DNA of 33,261 nucleotides from Nitrospirota bacterium (GTDB lineage: Bacteria; Nitrospirota; UBA9217). Each line of letters begins with the position of its first letter. Position 1 is the first letter of the stretch. The notes beneath the pieces are model-generated. The model did no database searches, was not told the origin of the DNA, and saw nothing but the letters and a program-made list of their open reading frames with translations. The translations under genes and the position numbers were made by a program. Location of the stretch: positions 1 to 33,261 of the forward strand of contig JAGVOT010000067.1 of the NCBI GenBank assembly GCA_020052615.1, given 5' to 3'. Below are positions 7,438 to 16,467 of this stretch, in pieces.

Positions 7438-8283
7438 TTACCCGATCTTCTCCAGGATCCGCTCCAGCTCTTCGCCGGAATAGTACTCGATGACGATCCT
7501 GCCGCCTTTTGCCTTGGGCGTTATGCTCACCTTTGTACCGAGGGATCTCCTGAGACGCTCCTCGACCGATCGGTATTCGTTCCCCGCCTTCGTCTTCTTT
7601 TCCTTCACGGGATTCTTGAGCCGATTGGCGAGCGCCTCGGCCTCGCGCACCGAGAGCGCCTTCTTCACGATCTGGTTCGCGGCAAGCAGCTGGTCGCGAA
7701 GACGCTCAAGGGACAGAAGTGCCTTGGCGTGGCCCATGCCGAGCGCCCCCGTCGCCAGGTGCTGCTTGATCTCTCTCGGGAGGCCGAGGATGCGAAGGAA
7801 ATTGGTGATCGTCGAGCGCTCTTTGCCCACGCGCCGGGCAAGATCTTCCTGGGTCAGCTTGAACTCGTCCTGAAGACGCTTGAACGCTTCGGCCGCCTCG
7901 AGAGGATTCAGGTCTTCGCGCTGAATGTTCTCGATGAGGGCCTGCTCGATCAGTTCGCGTTTGGTCGCTTCCCTGACCAGCGCCGGGATGTGCTTGAGCC
8001 CGGCAAGGCGGGCCGCCCTCCACCGCCGTTCTCCGGCAATGAGGCCGAAGTTCGTTCCGATCCGGTGCACGATGACGGGCTGGATGACGCCCTGTTCCTT
8101 GATGGAGGCGGCAAGCTCCTTGAGCTTATCGTCGTTAAAGACCTTCCGCGGCTGGTACTCGTTCGGTACGATCTTGTCCAGCTCGACATCCATGATCCCC
8201 AGGGACTTTTTTTCTTTTTCGTCCAGGACGGAAAGGTCCGGGATCAGGGCGCCAAGCCCTTTACCGAGCGCCGCTTTTTGCAT
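7438..8283 (-). CDS. parB: chromosome-partitioning protein ParB
   Basis: ParB (281 residues) is a CTP-dependent DNA clamp that loads at parS, spreads, and stimulates the ParA ATPase to move newly copied origins apart. Domains: N-terminal ParA-interacting peptide (about 1-20, with basic KAALGKGLGALIP), the ParB/Srx-like CTP-binding domain with the conserved GERRWRA box at 84-90, a helix-turn-helix at about 143-167 (TQEDLARRVGKERSTITNFL) that reads parS, and a C-terminal dimerisation domain after about 215. The start has GGGAGG upstream and overlaps the parA end by 23 bp, so the two are probably translationally coupled. Two parS sites lie upstream at 9245 and 10403. Confidence 0.98.
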   Translation of the reverse strand: MQKAALGKGLGALIPDLSVLDEKEKKSLGIMDVELDKIVPNEYQPRKVFNDDKLKELAASIKEQGVIQPVIVHRIGTNFGLIAGERRWRAARLAGLKHIPALVREATKRELIEQALIENIQREDLNPLEAAEAFKRLQDEFKLTQEDLARRVGKERSTITNFLRILGLPREIKQHLATGALGMGHAKALLSLERLRDQLLAANQIVKKALSVREAEALANRLKNPVKEKKTKAGNEYRSVEERLRRSLGTKVSITPKAKGGRIVIEYYSGEELERILEKIG

Positions 8284-9037
8284 GGCTCAGCACCTCCCTG
8301 GCAAGATCGAGATAGCTCTGCGCGCCTTTCGAGCGAATGTCATAGAGGATCACCGGCTTGCCGTGGCTCGGCGCTTCGCTCAAGGTCACGTTCCTGTTGA
8401 TCACCGTGTTGTACACCTTATTGCCGAAGAACTTGCGGACCTCGTTCGCGACCTGCTCGGCAAGATTGTTCCGGCTGTCGAACATGGTGAGCAGGACCCC
8501 TTCGACAACAAGCTCCGGATTCAGGTCCTGCTTGATGAGCTTCACCGTGTTCATGAGCGCAGACAACCCCTCCAGGGCATAGTACTCGGTCTGGACCGGG
8601 ATCAGGACCCCGTCGGCAGCGGTCAGGGCGTTCACGGTCAGGAGGCCGAGGGACGGCGGGCAGTCGATGAAGATGTAATCGTACTTGTTCCGGAAGGGCT
8701 CGATGGCCCTCTTGAGCACCCGCTCCCGGGAGATCATCTGGATAAGCTCGATCTCCACGCCCACCAGGTCGATCTTGGCGGGAATGACCTCGAGCCAGGG
8801 GAAGTGGGTGGCCTTCTTGATCTCGTCGAGCGACCGTTTTCCTGTAAAGAGGTCATAGGTGCTGATCGCGATGTCCTGCCGGTCGATTCCCATGCCGCTC
8901 GTAGAGTTGCCCTGGGGGTCCGAGTCGATAAGGAGCACCTTCTTCTCTGCTGCTGCAAGCGAAGCGGCGATGTTCACGGCGGTCGTCGTCTTTCCGACGC
9001 CGCCCTTCTGGTTGGCAATGGCAATGACCCTGCCCAT
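8261..9037 (-). CDS. parA: chromosome-partitioning ATPase ParA (Soj)
   Basis: This 258-residue deviant-Walker ATPase coats the nucleoid and is released by ParB, giving directed movement of the origin. The signature KGGVGKTT (residues 11-18) is at the N-terminus, followed by the DSDPQGNSTSG switch motif and the FIDCPPSLGLLT Walker B region. I start it at the ATG at 9037, which has CGGAGG just upstream and begins directly with the P-loop strand (MGRVIAIANQ). Extending to 9238 would add about 67 unrelated residues encoded by spacer DNA. It is the first gene of the parA-parB unit, with a parS about 205 bp upstream. Confidence 0.98.
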   Translation of the reverse strand: MGRVIAIANQKGGVGKTTTAVNIAASLAAAEKKVLLIDSDPQGNSTSGMGIDRQDIAISTYDLFTGKRSLDEIKKATHFPWLEVIPAKIDLVGVEIELIQMISRERVLKRAIEPFRNKYDYIFIDCPPSLGLLTVNALTAADGVLIPVQTEYYALEGLSALMNTVKLIKQDLNPELVVEGVLLTMFDSRNNLAEQVANEVRKFFGNKVYNTVINRNVTLSEAPSHGKPVILYDIRSKGAQSYLDLAREVLSHAKSGAR

Positions 9038-9206
9038 GAAACCTCCGAAAGACCTGTCAAAACCGGGGTACTTTACCATAGGAGGCTGATAAAAGAAAGG
9101 AAAAATTCGTTTTCTTATCACAGCGAACGAAGAGAAAAACCTGTTGTTATGTATGGGATAAACCTGAGGGTAACGAGTGAGAACAACATGGAAAATCCTG
9201 CCTATC

Positions 9207-9240
9207 TCATTCCGCACTCCGCACTCGACACTCCGCATTC
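9207..9240. repeat. CCGCACTC/CCGCATTC intergenic repeat
   Basis: Tandem degenerate copies of TCCGCACTC / ACTCCGCATTC lie between the parA start and parS. They belong to the same general class as the GCAATCC tract embedded in purL: short direct repeats that are usually intergenic. Confidence 0.55.
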
Positions 9241-9244
9241 AGGA

Positions 9245-9260
9245 TGTTCCACGTGGAACA
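9245..9260. promoter_or_regulatory. parS site 1
   Basis: TGTTCCACGTGGAACA is a perfect 16-bp palindrome that matches the bacterial parS consensus TGTTNCACGTGAAACA at all but one or two positions. It lies immediately after the stop codon of the Clp1-like gene and upstream of parA. ParB is expected to load here. Confidence 0.93.
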
Positions 9261-10328
9261 TCACCACTGCCCCAGCTCCTTCCCCGCGGGATTTACCCGG
9301 AGGGATCCCAGTGCTATGTTTCGGACCGCCGAAACATCGTTCAGGGGAGTGATGACACGCATGGTCAGCTCTTTCAGGTCAATGTCCCTGATGATGCCCA
9401 GCCCGAGACAGAGGTTCCGGTCATCGTTCAGGCCGATGAGAAGATAGTCGAGTTCAGATCTTGTTATGACGGAGATCTCCCTGACCCCGTAGCGCTCTCG
9501 CGCCGTGTACTGTTCTTCTTCGGAATAATCGCCATCAGTGATCACGAACAGCCTGTCGGCTGAAAGTTCGGCATGGACAACGATGCTGCTCAGTATCTTT
9601 GACAGCTGGTTGATGTCCCGGAACCCAAGCCGCTCGCCCGTCCCGAGACCGGGCCCGTGGACGCCGACATCGCTCAATGAGATGTCCTGAAAATCTGCTC
9701 CGCGGAAGTATTCCTTGAACCGCTGCTCCCGTGCAGCCTTCCGGGCCTCGCTGGTCGATACCCTGGCATCGGGCGATACGGGAAGCCGGTGGATCAGCAA
9801 TCCCGCGCGGTGGGCATGAGGCGATACCAGATGCTCCACCTCGTTCTTCCTCTCGATGGCAATAACATAACGGGGAGCGAGCATGTCTATCTGATGATAG
9901 ACCAGCTCCCGGGCGGCGCCGCCGTTCACCAGGCCGCAGGTGTTGATGAGGACCAGGTCGGGACCGAGCTCCAGTGCTTTGTTGTATATCTTCTGGACGC
10001 AGGTCACTGCTTCGAGAAGATGTCCCACCGGGCTGACATTGCCGATGAAGCCCATGATGAGGGGCGGCTTGCTTTTCAGGAGTTCGGCGGCGCTGCTGTA
10101 GAGCCCCAGCGAAAACGCCGCCGGCGGGCCGATGAACGACTGGCCGGGGTCCGCATCGATCCAGGCAACTCGCTTTCCCTGGCGGCAAAAGTAACCGGCA
10201 AGGTACAGGCAGAAGGTGGTCTTGCCCGAACCGGAGGCTCCGATGACCATGATCGGCCCGCCTTGAGAAACAACCTCTTCGGCTGATTCCCGCCATTCAG
10301 GAGGGATATGGAGTGATGATTCTGACAT
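9261..10328 (-). CDS. Clp1/Grc3-like P-loop protein (putative polynucleotide 5'-kinase)
   Basis: The 355-residue protein has the hallmarks of the Clp1/Grc3/NOL9 P-loop family: Walker A GASGSGKTT at 30-38, DADPGQS at 58-64 (the DxDxGQ motif) followed by GPPAAFSLG, and VLINTCGLVNGG at about 127-137 in the Walker B region. Eukaryotic and archaeal members phosphorylate RNA or DNA 5'-hydroxyls; bacterial relatives are mostly uncharacterised, so substrate and role are unknown. The C-terminal half (about 200-355) resembles nothing I can name. It sits between parA and rsmG with a parS on each side, and ends one base past parS site 1. The ATG has an AAGG-containing leader. It may equally be a GTPase/ATPase with no kinase activity. 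Confidence 0.8.
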   Translation of the reverse strand: MSESSLHIPPEWRESAEEVVSQGGPIMVIGASGSGKTTFCLYLAGYFCRQGKRVAWIDADPGQSFIGPPAAFSLGLYSSAAELLKSKPPLIMGFIGNVSPVGHLLEAVTCVQKIYNKALELGPDLVLINTCGLVNGGAARELVYHQIDMLAPRYVIAIERKNEVEHLVSPHAHRAGLLIHRLPVSPDARVSTSEARKAAREQRFKEYFRGADFQDISLSDVGVHGPGLGTGERLGFRDINQLSKILSSIVVHAELSADRLFVITDGDYSEEEQYTARERYGVREISVITRSELDYLLIGLNDDRNLCLGLGIIRDIDLKELTMRVITPLNDVSAVRNIALGSLRVNPAGKELGQW

Positions 10329-10402
10329 GGACTCTTAACCTTAGAAGCCAGCTTTGTTATTCTACCGTCTACCTGGTGCCGGCTTCTGACCCATTTCATA
10401 AA

Positions 10403-10418
10403 TGTTCCACGTGGAACG
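10403..10418. promoter_or_regulatory. parS site 2
   Basis: TGTTCCACGTGGAACG shares a perfect 14-bp palindromic core (GTTCCACGTGGAAC) with parS site 1 and differs only at the last base. It lies in the spacer between rsmG and the Clp1-like gene, 1158 bp from site 1. The rest of the 246-bp spacer carries only a weak copy of the ACCACAGATGAACAC-type dispersed repeat (10443-10457). Confidence 0.9.
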
Positions 10419-10574
10419 TTTGATCAATAAACGGCAAATGGAACCACAGATGAACACGGTTTACGACAAATGAACAAAAAGATGATCAGCACCGGATCTT
10501 TTCAAAAGGGTTATTCTGGATGCTGTTTGGACTGTTATCTCTGTGTTGGTCCATGGCTTACATCCTTTCTCTGT

Positions 10575-11219
10575 TCATCGCTCTTTTCGAAAGACCCAGA
10601 GAGACCGGGGATCATTTGAATAAGGAAGCTTAAGGTCCATTCTGTTCTCAATTGCCAGTCCTGCTTTGAGCGCCTTCCCCTCTTCTATCGTTTCCTCCGG
10701 ACCCCGGCTCAGGACCAGAATGCCGCCGGCCTTCAGAAAGGGCGCGCCCTCGGAGAGGGCCGCTTTCATGTCGGCAAAGGCGCGGGCCGTGACGACATCA
10801 TAGGACGCGTGATAGGAGGGCGACAGTTCACCGGTCCTCTTATCGACTACTTCGATCTCCGTAAGTCTCAGCGTTCTGATAATGTGGCGAAGGAAGGAGG
10901 CCTTTTTGTTGACCGCCTCGACCATGGTGATCGAAAGTTCGGGATGGGCGATCTTTATCGGTATGGCCGGGAAACCGGCGCCTGATCCCATATCCAGCAG
11001 TCTGAGCGCAGGCGATTGCGTAAAACCCTTTAGATAGGACAGGGAATCGAGAAAGTGCTTGATCACAATGTCCTGTTCATTTCTGATCGCTGTCAGGTTG
11101 ATCTTGCGGTTCCACTTTTCCAGTTCGACGAGATAGACCAGGAATGCATCAGCCTGCTGGTCTGAAAGCGTGAAGCCGAGCTGCTCGACACCTTTGGTCA
11201 GCAAGTCCCGGAGCGTCAT
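10575..11219 (-). CDS. rsmG: 16S rRNA (guanine527-N7)-methyltransferase
   Basis: RsmG (GidB, 214 residues) methylates N7 of G527 in the 530 loop of 16S rRNA using S-adenosylmethionine; loss can give low-level streptomycin resistance. The SAM-binding motif is [17 protein letters not shown] (about 67-85), preceded by the conserved [11 protein letters not shown] and HFLDSL elements, and followed by [12 protein letters not shown] and the [10 protein letters not shown] strand. Its ATG overlaps the mnmG stop by 4 bp (ATGA), indicating translational coupling. The gidA-gidB pair is typical of origin regions. Confidence 0.97.
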   Translation of the reverse strand: MTLRDLLTKGVEQLGFTLSDQQADAFLVYLVELEKWNRKINLTAIRNEQDIVIKHFLDSLSYLKGFTQSPALRLLDMGSGAGFPAIPIKIAHPELSITMVEAVNKKASFLRHIIRTLRLTEIEVVDKRTGELSPSYHASYDVVTARAFADMKAALSEGAPFLKAGGILVLSRGPEETIEEGKALKAGLAIENRMDLKLPYSNDPRSLWVFRKER

Positions 11220-13099
11220 GCCTCCATGCCTCCCCGCTTCCGCTTCTCCAGCGCGACCAGGAGAAGGGAAATGGCTGCGGGAGTGACGCCCGATATGCGC
11301 GATGCCTGCCCCAGGGACACCGGCCGTACCTGCTTCAGCTTCTGCCTCACCTCAGCTCCCAGTCCGGTAAGGGCATCATAATCGAGGTCTTCGGGAACGG
11401 CCTTTTTCTCAAGTCCGGAAAACCGTTCGACCTGTTCGAGCTGCCGGGCGATGTAGCCTTCGTACTTCACCTGGATCTCCACTTGCTCGGAGGCATCGCT
11501 CTTGACCGGCAGCGGCGGCGGGCTGATCGCAGCAACATCCTGATAGCTCAGTTCCGGTCTTTTGAGCAATTGCTCAAGTGAGGCCTCTCCTGAAAGGACC
11601 GATGAGCCCTTCGCCACAAGCACGGCATTTGTCTCCGGCAGCGGTTTCACAAAGGTTTTTTTCATTCGAGCGATTTCCCGTTCGACCGTTCCCTTCTTTT
11701 CTACGAACTGTCGGTAGGCGTCATCGGAAACAAGCCCGATCTCGCGGCCCTTTTCCCGCAATCGCATATCCGCGTTGTCCTCCCGGAGAATAAGCCGGTA
11801 CTCGGCGCGGGAAGTGAACATCCGGTAGGGCTCGTTCGTGCCGCGGGTCACCAGGTCGTCGATCAGCACCCCGATGTATGCGGTCGATCGGGAAAGGATG
11901 AACGGAATACGCTTCTGGACCGAGAGGCTGGCATTGATGCCTGCCATGAGCCCCTGTGCTGCTGCTTCCTCGTACCCCGATGTGCCGTTGATCTGACCGG
12001 CGAAATAGAGTCCCGATATCCGCTTTGTCTCGAGGGTGTGCTTGATTTGGGTCGGCGGGGCAAAATCATATTCTATTGCATAGGCCGGCCGCATGATCTC
12101 CGCATCTTCGAGCCCAGGAATGGACCGATAAATTTCCGTCTGTACTTCGAAGGGAAGGCTCGTGGAAACGCCATTTGCATAATACTCCTCCGTGTCCAGC
12201 CCTTCGGGTTCGAGAAAGACCTGGTGCCGCTCTCTTTCTGCGAACCGCATGACCTTGTCTTCGATGGAGGGACAGTACCGGGGGCCGATGCCCTTGATGA
12301 CACCTGCATATAGTGGGGATTTGTCAAGGTTATTGCGAATGATTTCATGCGTAATATTGTTCGTATAAGTAAGAAAACAGGGTAGTTGTGGGAGAGCATG
12401 CTCGCTTTCCGTAAAAGAGAAGAACGGCGCGGGGTCATCACCCGGCTGAATCTTCATTTTCGAGAAATCTATGGTCCGTCCATTCAGTCGCGCAGGAGTT
12501 CCCGTCTTGAGCCTTCCCATCTCAAAACCAAGTTCCCGAAGGTTGTCCGAAAGTCCGACGGAGGGGAACTCACCGGCCCTGCCCGAGGGGTAATGAACAA
12601 GCCCGATATGGATGAGTCCCTTCAAGAACGTGCCGGTCGTAATGATCACGGCTGACGAAAGATATCGTGCACCTATGTTCGTTTCTATGCCGAGTATCTT
12701 GCCATTTTCTACAAGCAGTTTCTCCACAAGCCCCTGTGTCACATCCAGCCCCTGCTGTTTCTCGACCGACTCTTTCATCGCCATGCGGTACCGCTGCTTG
12801 TCCGCCTGCGCACGGGTCCCCCGGACCGCCGGTCCTTTGCTCTTGTTCAGTACGCGGAACTGGATGCCGGTCCGGTCGATGATCTTCGCCATCTCCCCTC
12901 CGAGCGCATCGATCTCCTTCACCAGGTGGCCCTTGGCAAGGCCGCCGATTGCCGGGTTGCAGGACATGAGCGCGATGCTGTCGAGGTTCATCGTCACCAT
13001 GAGCGTGGAGCATCCCATGCGCGCCGCGGCAAGCGCAGCTTCACAACCGGCGTGGCCGGCGCCGATCACGATGACGTCGTAATCCTTCTGAGAACTCAT
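11216..13099 (-). CDS. mnmG: tRNA uridine-34 carboxymethylaminomethyl modification enzyme MnmG
   Basis: MnmG (GidA, 627 residues) works with MnmE to add the cmnm5 group to the wobble uridine of several tRNAs, using FAD, methylenetetrahydrofolate and glycine or ammonium. The FAD-binding motif [17 protein letters not shown] is at about 12-28, the PROSITE-type [11 protein letters not shown] at about 272-282, and [17 protein letters not shown] at about 370-386. Length agrees with the family (about 620-630). The C-terminal helical domain that contacts MnmE is present ([15 protein letters not shown]). Its partner mnmE lies about 250 bp upstream; the spacer holds a decayed small gene. Confidence 0.98.
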   Translation of the reverse strand: MSSQKDYDVIVIGAGHAGCEAALAAARMGCSTLMVTMNLDSIALMSCNPAIGGLAKGHLVKEIDALGGEMAKIIDRTGIQFRVLNKSKGPAVRGTRAQADKQRYRMAMKESVEKQQGLDVTQGLVEKLLVENGKILGIETNIGARYLSSAVIITTGTFLKGLIHIGLVHYPSGRAGEFPSVGLSDNLRELGFEMGRLKTGTPARLNGRTIDFSKMKIQPGDDPAPFFSFTESEHALPQLPCFLTYTNNITHEIIRNNLDKSPLYAGVIKGIGPRYCPSIEDKVMRFAERERHQVFLEPEGLDTEEYYANGVSTSLPFEVQTEIYRSIPGLEDAEIMRPAYAIEYDFAPPTQIKHTLETKRISGLYFAGQINGTSGYEEAAAQGLMAGINASLSVQKRIPFILSRSTAYIGVLIDDLVTRGTNEPYRMFTSRAEYRLILREDNADMRLREKGREIGLVSDDAYRQFVEKKGTVEREIARMKKTFVKPLPETNAVLVAKGSSVLSGEASLEQLLKRPELSYQDVAAISPPPLPVKSDASEQVEIQVKYEGYIARQLEQVERFSGLEKKAVPEDLDYDALTGLGAEVRQKLKQVRPVSLGQASRISGVTPAAISLLLVALEKRKRGGMEA

Positions 13100-13104
13100 T
13101 CTTC

Positions 13105-13303
13105 CTAATTCTTCCTATTCCATTTTTTACTGAATATACTCAAAAATCCTCCAATGACTGCTCCAATACAACCAGAAAAGGTGGACCCATCAATGAACCA
13201 TAAAGACTATGTCGTCCCATACCTCTGTAATTTAGTAAATATGCAGTCATAATGCAGTCGTAACAAACGATGCTACACCGCCGACGAGGATGCCGATTCC
13301 CAT
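13105..13303 (-). pseudogene. decayed small membrane-protein gene between mnmE and mnmG
   Basis: Three frames contribute. The first runs from ATG at 13303 (MGIGILVGGVASFVTT) to a stop at 13247-13249. Removing one copy of an 11-bp near-perfect tandem duplication (13241-13251 and 13252-13262) joins it to a second frame reading AYLLNYRGMGRHSLYGS. A second shift near 13185 is then needed to reach DGSTFSGCIGAVIGGFL-type residues and a stop at 13105-13107. The glycine-rich hydrophobic ends resemble a two-span small membrane protein. This reconstruction is my inference; no ribosome binding site of note precedes the start, and chance cannot be excluded. Confidence 0.4.
13241..13262. repeat. 11-bp imperfect tandem duplication
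   Basis: ATGCAGTCATA is followed directly by ATGCAGTCGTA, one mismatch in eleven. The length is not a multiple of three, so the duplication shifts any reading frame through it; collapsing it restores a longer minus-strand frame in the decayed gene here. Confidence 0.85.
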
Positions 13304-13346
13304 TCTGGAACATAATCTTTTCATTTACTTCTCTATGTCTTCTGCT

Positions 13347-14717
13347 TCATTTCCCGATGCAAAAATCCCTGAAGATCCTCTCGAGGATATCGTCTGTATG
13401 GGTCGCTCCGATGATAAGGCCAACGCTGTCAAGCGCATCACGGAGGTCGAGGGCGATGAACTCTGCCGACATGCCTGACGTTGTTGAAGCAAGCGCCTTT
13501 TCCAAGCTCGTCTTTGCCTTTTCAAGGGCTGTCTTGTGGCGTTGATTTACCGCCCAGGAATGCTCTCTCGGCGGAACAGTCCCCTCTTTCACAAGCTCAA
13601 CGAGGGCCATTCTCAAACCATCGAGTCCCGCGCCTGTCTTGCACGAGATCTCCGCGATCGTTTCGGGCCAGGCGGGCACATCGGCCGTTCGTTCGAGATC
13701 ACTCTTGTTCATCACCACGATCGCAGGTTTTTCCCTGGCCTCTTCAATAACGCGCTTATCTTCATCTGTCAAAGGCGTTGATCCGTCGAGGACGATAAGG
13801 ATGACGTCGGCCGCGCCGATCACCCCAAGGCTTCTCTTCACTCCCTCCTGCTCAACAACATCATGGGAATGCCTGATCCCCGCCGTATCCAGTATCTTGA
13901 ACGGAAGCCCTTCTACATTCAGATATTCCTCCAGCACGTCCCGCGTCGTACCGGGAATATCGGTCACGATCGCCCTGTCCTGCTTCAGCAGGCGGTTCAG
14001 GAGCGATGATTTGCCCACGTTTGGTTTTCCGATGATCGCTGTCGCAATGCCGTCGCGCAGGACCTTGCCGTATCTATGGCTGGAGATCAGCTCTTCCACG
14101 TTTTGGATCGCGCTCCTAACCTCATCTACAAGGGGATTGCCGGTCGGGGTCTCGATCTCCTCTTCAGGAAAATCTATCCCCGCTTCCACGGCTGCAATGA
14201 CCGAAATGAGGCAGTCCCTGAGAGCGGTCACTTCCGACGACAGCCCTCCCCTGAGCTGCTCATTCGCCGCCCGGTGGCTGAGTTCTGTCTTTGCGCGGAT
14301 GATATCCATGACCGCCTCGGCCTGGGCAAGGTCTATCCGGCCGTTCAGAAAGGCCCGTTTCGTGAACTCTCCCGCCTCGGCCTGGCGTGCGCCTGACGCG
14401 ATCAGGAGCTTCACGGTCCTCCAGAGCGGCATCATGCCGCCATGGCAGTTTATCTCGACGACGTCCTCGCGAGTATACGATGCCGGCGCGCGCATGACGC
14501 TCACCAGCGCTTCGTCGATGACATCGCCCGTTCGAATATCATGCACCTTTCCATAGAGCAGAGAATGCGATGGCTGGTCTTCAAGTCTCTTGGCATTACG
14601 CACCCTGAAGATCATCGACGCTATTTCTACGGACCTTGGACCGCTCAAGCGTATGATGCCGATTCCGCCCTCTCCCGGTGGTGTTGATACTCCGCAAATC
14701 GTGTCCTGATCAAGCAT
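13347..14717 (-). CDS. mnmE: tRNA modification GTPase MnmE
   Basis: MnmE (TrmE, 456 residues) is the GTPase partner of MnmG in wobble-uridine modification. It has the N-terminal folate-binding domain (about 1-118), a helical domain, and an inserted G domain with GKPNVGKSSLLN (P-loop, about 226-237), the DTAGIRHS switch II and NKSD specificity motif (about 338-341). The C-terminus ends in FCIGK, with the conserved cysteine required for modification. Length is standard. It has no obvious Shine-Dalgarno element. Upstream, where jag and yidC often sit, is a 151-bp divergent spacer shared with pgi. Confidence 0.98.
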   Translation of the reverse strand: MLDQDTICGVSTPPGEGGIGIIRLSGPRSVEIASMIFRVRNAKRLEDQPSHSLLYGKVHDIRTGDVIDEALVSVMRAPASYTREDVVEINCHGGMMPLWRTVKLLIASGARQAEAGEFTKRAFLNGRIDLAQAEAVMDIIRAKTELSHRAANEQLRGGLSSEVTALRDCLISVIAAVEAGIDFPEEEIETPTGNPLVDEVRSAIQNVEELISSHRYGKVLRDGIATAIIGKPNVGKSSLLNRLLKQDRAIVTDIPGTTRDVLEEYLNVEGLPFKILDTAGIRHSHDVVEQEGVKRSLGVIGAADVILIVLDGSTPLTDEDKRVIEEAREKPAIVVMNKSDLERTADVPAWPETIAEISCKTGAGLDGLRMALVELVKEGTVPPREHSWAVNQRHKTALEKAKTSLEKALASTTSGMSAEFIALDLRDALDSVGLIIGATHTDDILERIFRDFCIGK

Positions 14718-14868
14718 GGGCGTATATTACCACAAAGCACCGGACCCGAAAAACGTTCTTTTTGAAAAGCAATGAGCGATGATGTACGGAATCTGCTAAT
14801 TATGATAAAATAACTCCTACGATCGACTAACCGATGTTCTTTTTCGATACGATCATCAAGGAGAGAAC

Positions 14869-16461
14869 ATGGACCAGCAAGCGCTCTGGGAACGGTACAA
14901 AAAATATCTCTGCCAATGCCCATCCGTCGCCCTGACCCTCGATATCAGCAGGATGGGCTTTGCCGACGATTTCTTTTGCCGCATGGAGCCCGAGATCCAG
15001 AAGTCCTTTGCGGCCATGGACGCCCTTGAGTCGGGCGTCATTGCGAATCCCGACGAGAACCGCATGGTCGGCCATTACTGGCTGCGCAGTCCTGCCCTTG
15101 CTCCCTCGCCTGAGATACGCCGCCAGATCGAAGATGCCGGAAGGTCCATCATTCAATTTGCCCGCAACGTCCATACCGGCAAGATCAAGCCCCAGAAAGC
15201 CCGTCGTTTTACCAATCTCCTGTGTATCGGCATTGGAGGTTCCGCACTCGGTCCTCAGTTCGTCGCCGATGCCCTTTCATCGACCGATGACCGGATGAAA
15301 CCTTTTTTCCTGGACAACACCGACCCCGACGGTTTTGACCGGGTCCTTTCCGCCATAGGAGGCTGTCTTTCCAAAACACTGACCATTGTCATTTCCAAGA
15401 GCGGCGGAACAGCCGAGACCAGGAACGGTATGCTTGAGGTAATTCGGGCTTATCGCAATGCTGGTCTCTCTTTTGAGAAACATGCTGTAGCAATTACTGG
15501 AGTGGGAAGCAATCTAGATAATCGAGCCTTAAGTGGCAAGTGGATTGCTCGATTTCCAATGTGGGATTGGGTAGGTGGGAGAACCTCAATTACATCGGCT
15601 GTCGGTCTTTTACCCATGTCACTACAAGGTATTGATATATCAGATTTTATTGGTGGTTCCGCAGAATGCGATATTCTTACGCGAAGTAAGTCAGCAGGAT
15701 CAAATCCTGCCGCCGTTCTCGCCTTAATGTGGTATCACGCAACCGGCGGGCGCGGTCAAAAGGATATGGTGGTCCTCCCCTATAAGGACCGACTTCAGTT
15801 GTTTTCCAAATATCTGCAGCAGCTCATCATGGAATCTCTCGGCAAGGAAAAAGACCTGTCGGGAAAGATCGTCAACCAGGGCATCTCCGTCTACGGCAAC
15901 AAGGGCACGACCGACCAGCATTCCTATGTCCAGCAGCTCCGAGAGGGCGTGAAGAATTTTTTCGCTACGTTCATCGAGGTCTTGAACGACCGCGCCGGGC
16001 TCTCCCTGGCGGTCGACCCCGGCATCACGAGCGGCGACTATCTCAACAGTTTTCTGCAGGGAACGCGAAATTCCCTTTTCGAGAATGGCAGGGAATCCCT
16101 CACGATCACCGTTCAGAAGCTTGATGCCCGCACTGTCGGCGCGCTGATCGCGTTGTTCGAGCGTGCGGTCGGCCTCTACGCGACCTTGGTGAACATCAAC
16201 GCCTACCATCAGCCGGGTGTCGAAGCCGGTAAGAAAATGGCCGGCGCGATCATCGGTCTTCAGCGAGAGGTCCTGGGATTTTTGCATAAGAATCGCGGCA
16301 GATCTTTCTCTGCGGAAGAGCTGGCAAAAGCTATCCGTGCGGAGGAAAAAGTCGAATCGGTGTTCAAGATCCTTGAACATGTATCGGCCAACAGGGACCA
16401 TCGGGTCAAAAAGGCGGCCGACAAGAATGCCTTCCTGTCTCGATACGGGATGCCTCGCTAG
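14869..16461 (+). CDS. pgi: glucose-6-phosphate isomerase
   Basis: This 530-residue enzyme interconverts glucose-6-phosphate and fructose-6-phosphate in glycolysis and gluconeogenesis. Visible motifs: [14 protein letters not shown] (about 120-133), [15 protein letters not shown] (about 175-189, the sugar-phosphate SIS loop), [11 protein letters not shown], and the C-terminal [28 protein letters not shown] precedes the ATG. Oddity: from about 15437 to 15715 the codons switch to A/T-ending and otherwise rare types (CTA, TTA, ATA, AGA, TCA); my line counts give roughly 45% GC against about 55% nearby, while the protein motifs remain intact. This suggests a recombined segment from another source. 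It is divergent from mnmE and convergent with the PLP-enzyme gene, 6 bp apart. Confidence 0.97.
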   Translation: MDQQALWERYKKYLCQCPSVALTLDISRMGFADDFFCRMEPEIQKSFAAMDALESGVIANPDENRMVGHYWLRSPALAPSPEIRRQIEDAGRSIIQFARNVHTGKIKPQKARRFTNLLCIGIGGSALGPQFVADALSSTDDRMKPFFLDNTDPDGFDRVLSAIGGCLSKTLTIVISKSGGTAETRNGMLEVIRAYRNAGLSFEKHAVAITGVGSNLDNRALSGKWIARFPMWDWVGGRTSITSAVGLLPMSLQGIDISDFIGGSAECDILTRSKSAGSNPAAVLALMWYHATGGRGQKDMVVLPYKDRLQLFSKYLQQLIMESLGKEKDLSGKIVNQGISVYGNKGTTDQHSYVQQLREGVKNFFATFIEVLNDRAGLSLAVDPGITSGDYLNSFLQGTRNSLFENGRESLTITVQKLDARTVGALIALFERAVGLYATLVNINAYHQPGVEAGKKMAGAIIGLQREVLGFLHKNRGRSFSAEELAKAIRAEEKVESVFKILEHVSANRDHRVKKAADKNAFLSRYGMPR

Positions 16462-16467
16462 GCTCGA

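Noticed and set aside
7925-9352. Plus-strand open frame of 475 codons across parB-parA
   Set aside because: Antisense to two certain genes, and it shows no recognisable domain.
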